Assembly (NCBI RefSeq): GCF_000499385.1
Contig: NW_013654374.1
Location: forward strand, 1-27,400
Source of the DNA: Eimeria necatrix
Taxonomy: Eukaryota > Apicomplexa > Conoidasida > Eucoccidiorida > Eimeriidae
DNA length: 27,400 nt
Direction of reading: 5' to 3'
Below are positions 13,696-23,500 of this stretch, piece by piece. A program made the translations under genes and the position numbers. The notes under the pieces are model-generated. The model made no database searches. It had not been told where the DNA came from and saw only the letters and a program-made list of their open reading frames with translations. The first letter of the stretch is position 1. Each line of letters begins with the position of its first letter.

Positions 13696-15592
13696 GAGCA
13701 GTTATATGCATCTAGATCTGCGTTCGGCTGTCGTTACTAACAGGTGCGCTACGGACCCTGCGTTGAAATCTCTCCAGATTCTGCAGAAGCTGCCGCTCTT
13801 CTGTCAGAGAGCAGCAATGAAGAAACTAGAGATACAAAGGCTCTTATAGAGCGAATAAAAAGAGAGGCGCAAGGATCAAGAGTACCTGTTGAGGCGGTAC
13901 TCGATGCATTGTTTCCCCCTCTTGTTTGGAGGGAAGGAGATCGTTTATTTGTTCAGGCATGCCTGCATATACATGCTTTATTGAGCATAATTGTAGAGTT
14001 TGCTTGCTCACTTTTTTGCTAGCTTTAGAGAGCGGACTGGCAGCAAGGGTCAACAGGATGAGCCAAATTTTATCTTTCGCTATACATTATTCTGTGCCTT
14101 GTACGCGCTTGTGCATGCTGGGGATGCAACATTTCTCAGCATGTAAGCACAGCGGCCGCAGATCGAGTGGATGTATTGAAGACGCGTGAAGAGCTAGATA
14201 TACAGCTTTTGGAAAGACGAGCATCGGAAACTGGCGTGTGTGCATGTCGGTATGATGCTGTACTTCAATGTTTCGGTAGGCACAGGTTCTGGATTTTACA
14301 TGAAGAGCTATTCTATATGTCAAGGCGAAAACTCACAGTAGACTGCGTGCAGAACTCATTAAGAATTTTCATGTTCGGCCGGGTAGGCGTCTCGTGAACA
14401 CTAAGCGAAAAACTACCTAACGCAGTTTTCGATGCTAAAATGCGCAAGCATGTGTTCGCTACAGATGAGCTCATTCGACAAATCGCAATCCTTTGTCCTG
14501 AACGGGCACTACTTCTGCTGAGGTGCGCTTCAGAATCAATTGCAAGACTTTGCTGGTAGCTGCAATACGCTACGGTATTTCTAGCTGGTCATTTATTTCA
14601 TTCTGTATTGCGCAGAGTCAAGGACGAAATTAAACTTACCATATCTGCCCTGGAAGTCCTCTGCAAAAGCTCCATCAATTTTTCTGCTCTTAAACAAATA
14701 CAAAGCGACGGAATCAAGTCGACTGCTACCGAGGAGCAGGCATGGCTTTGCACGAAATGCTGGTAGCGCACACAATGAGTTACACTGGCTACAGCAAGGT
14801 CACATCAGGTTGCCTCCTTCTGATAGCAGGCTTGTGAGGAAAAAGTGTTGACTTATCAAAAGAAGGTGGATACGCTCTTTTGCAGCTGGACGAACTGCGA
14901 GAGAAAAATGAGGAACTGAAAGCAACCTTGGCAATAACGAAGAACAAGATTGAGACATCAAAGGCGTATGCTGTAACACAGTGCTCACATAACCTTTTCA
15001 ACAGACGCGACTCAGCACTTTGCTGACCACCCGGTTGAGACAAACGACCGCGTGTTTTCCAGCATGCTGAAATATTCGGTAGAACTGGTGGAGACAATGA
15101 TTACTGAAAGAAAATTTGAAGCAAATACCAATGCGACGGGTTTCGTGATTTTTCATGTTAGTTTGATCGAAACCTTGATGTTTTGTCACGCTCTAATCGC
15201 AGCACATAGGCACCAGGATTCTGATACGCTTTGACCTGCATTAGTTTACGTGGGCACCTTTTAATCCTCTTTTTCGCTACCTGCGATGTTTGTGTCTTGC
15301 AGTCAAATGACGGAAGAGTATAATGCAGCCGTCAAACAGCATGCCAACGAAGTGGGTTGTATAAATGCCTGCAGATGGATGCAAACGATAGCCAGTAGCC
15401 TCAGCAACAGAAGTGTCATGACCTATGCATCCAACTCTAAAGTGCGGCTTGCACTGTTTTAGTGCGGTTTTCTTACAGATCGAGATGATGCGACAACAAC
15501 TCGCTATTCTTGAGACTATCTTCATAAACACCCACAACGCGCGGGGCAAGGTGACCACGACTAGCCAGGGACCTAACCAGCCAACCTCTTAG
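13627..15592 (+). CDS. DNALI1: Axonemal inner-arm dynein light chain p28 (DNALI1), eight exons
   Basis: p28 is a light chain of single-headed inner-arm dyneins in the flagellar axoneme. Proposed exons: 13627-13668, 13744-13956, 14140-14275, 14465-14522, 14616-14739, 14886-14980, 15303-15351, 15479-15592 (stop TAG). They join in frame to 276 aa; human DNALI1 is about 260-280. Exon 2 opens with RYGPCVEIS, like KYDTPVLVS near the family N terminus, and ends FPPLVWREGDRLFVQ (family LPPREW...LWVQ). Exon 3 gives HVSTAAADRVDVL then ETGVCACRYDAVLQCF (family ETGICP...CF). Exon 4 reads DELIRQIAILCPERALLLLR and exon 5 VKDEIKLTISALEVL, both near-identical in pattern to the family. Exons 6-8 form the C-terminal coiled coil (ELREKNEELKATL, then IEMMRQQLAILE) and a short tail not seen in the human protein. 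The introns after exons 2 and 5 seem to start with GC. Exon 1 is the weakest call. Exons 2-5 are firm; the exon 6-7 junction is inferred from phase. Confidence 0.9.
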
Positions 15593-17580
15593 CTACGCAA
15601 AATGACGTTATTTTTATCTTACTTTATCGTCTCTGCTGCTCCTCTGTATTGCCATTCTTTGAATGAATCGCCATTTTCCACTGTCAGCAAAACCTCTGAC
15701 TCTTACTTAGTTTAGTTGTGCCGAGGGCTCAGTCGCATTTGTCCGACTGAGTAGCGGCCAGAATGAGGCGGCTGCTAGCATTAAATCTAATTTTGAATAC
15801 GCCTACTGAAGCTTAGGAGGTTTTTGTAAATTCACGAGTTCTCCTGCAGCAACTGCTGCTTAGCAATTTTCAAAACCTCTGTTTTCTAGTATACAACGTG
15901 ATTTGGCCGCATGGAAGGGTTGAGAATTGGGTAAAATGGTACTAAGGACCGACTCAAAGAATACATAGAGCGAAAGAGCTAGCTCTGCCCCTGTATCATG
16001 ATTCTACGGGCTACTTCACGCACGCAGATAACCAACTTACGTAAAGGGGACAAAATACTGTGGCTTCTCACTGTTCAATATGAATTAAGGAGTTGGTGAA
16101 GTTTGTTAATCAAAATGCAGAGTATAAGATGGTTAGTCAAATATACTGAACAGAGAATCACACTGAGTCGTGAAGGCTCGTCACTCTTTCCTACGCCATT
16201 CTTGTTCCGTTTTATCGACGCAAAAATCCCCTATGCCAACTCTTTTCATAACTTCAGTAAAGTGGCAATTAGCGCAGCTAGCTTCGTTCAGACTGTCACT
16301 CGGAACAGTCTTCATAGAGGACTCTCTCAATTTTGGGAAACCGCCATATAAATCAAAGGAGTGTCTTGTATGAGTTCTTCATCGTAATATTGCTCAGCAT
16401 GGTTACGTCAAACTGCAAGAGGTGAGGTGGCTTCCGTTCTGTTGATGTGCTTTACTGTCTGCACCCTCTAGGCAAATGCCGTGGCACTCAGCCTTCAGAA
16501 TTACGGCTGGAACGCACGTTAAGAGGGAGGTTGGAGCCAATTGCTAACTTGGTGTAGTGTCCGTACACAGATGGCCAAGAGTGTCATCGGCATTAGCCAG
16601 CCCCACAGACCCTGATCCGATCCAGTGGGCTGGGCGGGTGGCGGCACCTTGCTAGCTTGCAGTGCGGAGTCTCATGCTGGTCCCATATATGTTGTGTTCT
16701 ATGAGAGCCACCAGCGCAATGTAGAGCAACTAAGTAAAAGTATAAACAGCATTGCACAAATCAGATCCTAAACGATGACATCGCCTACTCAGGTTATTTG
16801 CAAATACAGTTGCCTCTGCAGCTTACTGACCCTTCTCACAATCCTGCATTTGCCTTTTCACAGTTAGCCTGCCGTCAAGCTTTAGGGAATTGCGCCCTCA
16901 GGCGTCTGTACAGTAGCTGATCGTAATAGTAAGGTTCCGCAAGAAGCTGCAAGTTGTATAAAAGTGAAAGGAAAATCTTTTTAAAACAATTCGAGGAGAA
17001 CGTGCCCCCTTTATGTTCCCGATCTTTCATCGTGTCGATGACTTATGAACAAATTTTTCAGACTTGTGTACAAACTGGCTTCTAAATTGTCTGTCAAGTG
17101 TGGCTCAAATGGATCTGCACGACCTAGACCTTATCATAGGGCCGAAACTCGACAGAAGGCTAGTAGAGCTTTCTATGCGCCGGCTTTTGTTATCATGAGG
17201 TTCATAGACTTTAAGAGGAACTATTCGCATTGTTTTGTTTATATTTTTCTCCAAATGCCCACAGCGGCATGCATTCTCATGAGCTCTACACTCACCTGCC
17301 TCATGAACGCTCCCATAATTTTCCGGCAAGCTCAAATGACATATAGTACTGCTTTAGAAACTGGAAGGTGGATAATGCCCGGAGATGGATTGCCATTGGA
17401 AGTTCAGGCCGACCAAGGAAGCGTATGTGTGGCAGCGCCAAATTAAGCCCGAGTCTTCTGACCTTTTGATTGTTACTATGGGGCCTTTAATTTCACAGCT
17501 CATAGCTCGCCCACTGCTTCAGCGGTTTCAGCGTCTGAGGAGCTCTCAATTAACGCTTTCGCAGTCCTAATTCTATGCTG
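15593..17580. other. Spacer between the convergent DNALI1 and IFT88 genes
   Basis: These 2 kb separate the stop of DNALI1 from the stop of IFT88, so both 3' untranslated regions should lie here. The sequence is repeat-poor. A 133-codon frame at 17045-17446 contains a good donor (GTATGT at 17424-17429), and an acceptor-like TTTCACAG precedes a short frame ending at 17570. A second frame starting ATG at 17109 is also open for a while. These could be a small gene, but the frames conflict and no family is recognised, so no CDS is called. Confidence 0.5.
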
Positions 17581-20500
17581 TCAGAGCGGCCTATCTTTGA
17601 GCATTCCGAGCTTCGCCTTGGTCTTGTTCAACTCTCTAGTTACGTTAGCGTCCTCAGGGTTTAGTGCATGAAGTTCTTCATAGAGTCTCAAGGCATCCGG
17701 CAGGAGCCCTGCCTTGCGCATGCAGTAGGCTTGCAGTTGTTTCCATTTTAGTTCTTTCGGTCGAAGCAAAGAAGACAAAGAAAAGTAGTCAATCGCTTCA
17801 GTGTACGATCCCTCGCGCAGCAAATACACACCTAGCCAGCTTGTAGTCCCGAGGTCCCAAGGACGTAGCCTGACGTAGCCAAATTGTAAAGTCCAAGACG
17901 GTAGCACTCAGTACTGAATCGCAGCTTATAAATCTCTCTGGCTATGCGCTTTTCCTACGCTAAGGAGTTCAGAAATTGTACCAGTAGTCACTGCTACACT
18001 CACCTAAGGCCTATTATGTTGAATTCATGACTTTGTGTAGAAGTGAGTGTGTTTGATCGTTAGTTACATTGCATGTTACCACGCCCTTGCGTGTCAACAC
18101 ACTGAATCTTGGCTGCTCAGAGTCTAGCCTTTGCATGCATAGGCCCATCCACGGCAGTTCAGGTTCGGGCTAGAGACTAGGGCTAAGCGCCTTGTCTTTG
18201 CTACAACAGGCCTCTGTGTAGGGCGGCCGGGCTTTCGCCTAGTTCTGTGGCCCGCATACAGTGTCCACAACCTAGGGCCTACAATTTAGGGTTGAGCGTT
18301 TAGTGTTTTTAGGGTGTGGTGCCTGGATAAGCGTACCCGTAGGCCTCTCTGTAGTGGCCTAGGGCCTCTTGGCGCATGTTCAAGCTCTCGCTGAGCCGCC
18401 CCATTTCTTTCCACACTTTTGCGTCTTGTGGTCGCAGAGATGGCGAGGCAAGCAACGCCAGAGCCTCTAGCGCTGAGTCCAGCTGCCCTTGCTTTGGGCC
18501 GCAGAAGCACAGCATGTGGACAGCAGCCACTACATATAGTTCTGGGCACTCTGCGCAGCTAATTGCCTAAATGTGCATTCCTACATCTACTGCCAGTTCC
18601 AGGGAGATGCGGGCACTATAGCGTCGAGAGAAGAAGACCCAAAGATTCGTTCCGGGCCGGTCTGGTTTGCAGGGAGTTGAAAGGGCTTAGGGTTTAGGGT
18701 TTGGGGATTAGGGTTTGGGTACCTGCTCGTATATTTTGGCGAGGAGGAAAAGTGCCTCAGCGTGGGCGGGAAAGAGCGACCGCAGCCGCAGCAAGGCAGA
18801 AACCGCTTCCTCCTTCCTAATCAAATAATGAAGAATAAATCAAATAAGAAGAAAAAAACATAAATATATAGTGCTTATGTATATGAATATATATATATAT
18901 ATCTGTACGTTATTGCCAATATATAGTAGTATATGAAGAATATGAATGCAGCTAAATAGTACACTTGCGCATCTTCACATATTTATGTACCTGTGTCGCT
19001 GCTTTTACAATTCTATTCAAGCCTTCTTCTACATCTGTGTTTACAAATGCTTGTTTTTTTTCTTAAATCTTAAACAAACCTTAATACACCTCAGAGTCTA
19101 GTGGCTGCAGCAAACAAATGAGGCTAAAGCTTCAAGAATCAACTTTAACCATTGTCGCTAAACGAATTCAGGTGATTACACCTTAAGTCCTATACCCTAA
19201 ACCGTGAACCCTATGGTGAATCTTGCAAATGGTCAGCAGAAACAGCAGAACAAAAAGCTACGAGCACTGCAACGACACACTGTCCATACACTGCATTTTA
19301 TCCTCCCCGCTTTCTAAAATGTCCCTGCTGCTGCTGCTGACGCCGCTGCTGCTGCTGCTACCTGTCCAGTTTATGACAAGCAACAGCGAGATTAAACAAA
19401 GCTTCCTGGCAGCTGTTGTCTCGCTCAAATGCTTTTTCAAAGCTCGCTTTTGCTGCTGCGGCTTCCCCGCGCTGCAGCAACACGCAGCCTTTGTTCACTA
19501 GCGCCTTAGCGCTGCTCCTGCAAGAGCAGCAGCAGCATCACCGGACTCAAGGGCGCAGCAGCAGAATTACTATCAGCGGCAGTGGTGGGGGCGTGAACGC
19601 CAAAAGCAGGAGCAAGAACAGCAACAGCAACGGCAGCAGCAGTCGCAGCAACAACCGTGCCCTCATGCGTGTATATGAGCAAATAGAACAGCAAATAGAA
19701 GGCGCGTTCATCGCAACCGGAATCCATATAAGCAAATAATAAGCAGTCACATAACACAGGTCTGGCAAATAAAATAAATTAAAATGTAAACCAACAAAAG
19801 CTGTGGATTAAATAAGAAACAAAAAGCACATAAATATGTAAGAAGCGAATCAGGGGTGGGCACAGCGGCATACACCCCAGACACGTGGGGAAGAGCCAGA
19901 ATCAGCAGCAGTAGCAGCAACTGCTGCTGTTGCTGCTGATTATGCTGCTGCTACTGCTGCTGCTGATTTGAGTGTAGCTGTTGTTGTCTTCACTGAGGCT
20001 AATGCTAATCTGCTACATCGGCTGTTACTTTTGCTGCTGGTGCCGGTGGCGCAGAAGTAAAGCAGCAGCCGCACTTGCTACCCTTGCTGTTGCTGCTGCG
20101 TGCCCTGCTGCTGTTGTTGCTGCTGCTGCTGCTGGTACTGCTGCTGCTTCACCTGTCAGCAGCAAGCGCCATGTCTGCGTAGGCGTCCGCTTGCTGCAAG
20201 TCCCCCTCGAGTACGAAAATGAAGGACAAGTTAATTGCTGCTTTGAGCAGCGAAACTCTACTGCTGCTGCTGCTGCTGTTACTGTTGCATGCTTTGTAGG
20301 CAGCAATTGCTGCTTCTTCCCTACCCTCCCGCAGCCACCCCATGGCCCTCTCGAGTTCCACTTCACCGGCTAAGTTTTCGAGGCCTGAAGAGTAATTGGA
20401 AAAGAATTATTTATAAATTAATCGTGAATATAATATTTAATTAACTGATTAATTTATACTTGTTAAATGAATTAGTAAATAAGTTAACTCACGAATTCGA

Positions 20501-23500
20501 CAGTGAGCTGCTCGGATAATAAATAGGCAAATGATAAAAAATTAATTATCAGCCATTTGACTAATAGATTAATTAATTAATCAATCCGGTTGATTGAGTT
20601 AATTAAGTAGTTAATTTGCTACATCCATAAGAACAATATATTATATATTTACTTATTTATTATTGCTGCTGACCGTATTGCCTCAGGGCGTTTATAACCT
20701 GCTGGTATATTTCGCCTTTTTGCCTCGGCGAAAAATAAACTAATAAACGCATAGCAGCTAGAATGCACTCGTCTTCATTCAAAAAAGAAGTCTCTACCTT
20801 CGGTGCTGCTGGTGCTGCTGCTGCTGCTGGTGCTTCTGCTGCTGTTGTGACGGCAGAGCAGGCAGCAGCAGCAGAGGAGTCTGCAGCAGCAGCTGGAGCT
20901 GCTGCAGCATTAGCAGCAGGAGGCGCTGCTGCTGCTGTTACTACTGGTTCTTCGTCTTCTAGAGAGAATATATCAACACAACCCTTGAGGTCCTCCGACT
21001 CTGTAAAGCACCTAAACCCTGGGCTATAAACCCTAAATCCTAAGACCTGAACCCTAAACCCTAAATTCCAAAATATAGAGCTCGTTAAAAGGTTTAGGGA
21101 CAGCAGGAGCAGCAGCCTTGAGCAAGTGCTGCGCAGCAGACGCTACAGGCTGTGCAGCAGCAGCAACAGCAGCAGGAACGCTGCAGCAGCAGGCTCCTAG
21201 AGCAGCAAGTAGCTGAGCTGCTCAATGGATTTAATACCTCTTTTCATTTTCTCCTGCTTCAGCAGTAAAAGAGAAACAAAGAAATGCTGCATCCGCTCCG
21301 AGTCGCCCAAAGCCGCCCAGCAAAGAAACAAATTGAAGGACACCAGCAGCGAGGAAGCAGACAGTGGAGCCAACTGCAGCACCAGCAGCGGCAGTAGCGA
21401 CAGCAGCAGCGGTGGCAGCAGCTGCGCCAAACAACCCTCTAGATGATTAGTTGCTTTCAGAGCTTTCGAAGCAGGCAATATTTTTTTGTATTTTCTTTGT
21501 GCCGCGTCTGATCAGTTTATTTATTAGTCAGTACCCAATGGTTAGCTAGCCAGCTAGTTAGCTAATCGTCTAGCTGGTTAGCTAGCTAGACAGCGAGCCG
21601 GCTAGCCAGCTAGCTAGCGGACTTCGTACCTACCTCTTTAACGATCTAGCTACAAAACTCGCTATTGTGCTAGCTAGCTAGCTAGCCAGCTAGCTAGCTA
21701 GCCTAATATGCAGCCCTACAGGTAGCTGCAGTTATCCAGCTACCTAACAAGGTGCCTACCTAGCGAGTTGGCTAACTACCTAGGTGGCTAGCTAGCCAGC
21801 GACTCAGGGAGCTAGCTCATGCTTCCTCTGAACTTTTGCAGCTAGGTGGCCAGCTGACTGGGCAACTAGCTGGCCACCTAGCTGGAAAAATCTTGGAGAA
21901 AACGTGAGCAAATGAGCAGCAGCGATTTACCTCGAGAGATTTCTCATTTGCCTCTGCTGCTTCTGAAAAACGACCGAGGCAGAAGTAGCAGCTGCCTATA
22001 CACCCCAGTAACCTCGCCCGCAGGTGTTTGTAGCCCTGCAAGGCGAAACATAGTTTAATTTAACTTATATAATTCTTCTTGCTTTTCTGATCCGGTAGAA
22101 TTCCTTTTCATGACTTGTTTGCTGCTGCTGCGTTCAGAGTTCAGTTGCACTTGTGCGCTTGCACGAGCAGCAGCAGCAGCAAAGGCTGTAGCAGCAGCAA
22201 ACGCGGCAGCAGCAACAACAAGCCCGACAGCAGCAGCAATAGCACTGTCAGAAGCAGCGGCAGCTGTAGCAACAGCAGCAGCAGCAATGGCACCAGCATA
22301 AGCAGCACAAGAAGGTAGAGATGAAGCTCAAACCCAGCGCCGTTAGCAGCAGCCGCAGCAGCACCCCCAGAAGTAATAGCAGGAGCAGCAATGCCAGTGC
22401 CAGCACCACAACACTCCCCAGCCTCAGCAGCAGCAGCAAAGGCAGCAGCAGCAGCAGGAGCGAACCTGGTTGCTGTTGCTGACTGGAACATTATCAAGAG
22501 CAGATTTGAAGGCCTTGAGAGCCTCAGAGGGTTTTTGCTGCTTCAGCAGCAAAGAGCCCACATTTGATCGGAGCCTAAAAGCAGCAAAAAAGCACTACAA
22601 GCAATCAATGAATGAATAAAAATAAATTTAATAATAAAAATTGTAAATAATGGTCAAATTAACTCGCCACTTCGCTTGCAAACGAGCAAGAAACAACAAA
22701 AGAAAAAGTTGCAGAAAAGGAACCTTTGGAAAACAGCAAAAATAGAAAAAAGCAAAAAATTAAGAATAAATATTTTGCCTTATTTGTAGCAATTTGATTC
22801 TCAGTGAAAGAGAGAGAAAGAAAGAGAAATAAATAAACTTATTTTAAATAATTAATTAAAGTTTAATGGAAGAGTTCTTTCAGTAGATACAGAGCAGAAA
22901 AAGTAAAATAAATCAGTAACAAGTTGCAAAGAGGTGAGTGAGTGAATAATGAATCAAAGAAAAGAAATAGAAAACAAATATTTACAACTTCCGAGTTTCA
23001 GGCAGCCTCGAGTCGCTGATGAGCTTGCTGTAAAGGTCAATGGCTTCGTCAGTGCGTCCCGCAGCCTGCAGCAGCAGCAGCAGCAGCAGAAGCAGCAGCA
23101 GTAGCAGTTGCAGCAATACCGTTGGCATGAAGCGGAGGCAGCAGAATCAGCAGAGGCAGCGAGGCTGCAACCACTCATCAGGAAAAGCAGTTGCAGCAGA
23201 AGCAGCAGTACCACGAGCAGCAGCAGAAGCAGCAGCATCACAGGCAGCAGCAGAAGCAGCACAGCAGAAGCAGCAGCATCACAGGCAGCAGCAGAAGCAG
23301 CAGCAGCAGCATCAACCGGAGCAGCACAAACAGCAACAAAGGCGGCAGCAAAAACATCCGAAGAAGGAGCAACAAAAACAACAGCGGTTCAAGCAGCAGA
23401 CGCAGCAGCAAAAGCAGGAAGCTACGCAGCAGCGGTCACCTCGAGCTGCTGCGCAAGATGCACCGCTGCTGCGAGCTCAAGCGACAGCGCGTTTGCTTCG

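Noticed and set aside
18337..18548. Separate TPR gene in this segment
   Set aside because: It joins in phase to the exons on both sides and aligns gap-free with the IFT88 TPR order, so it is an internal exon.
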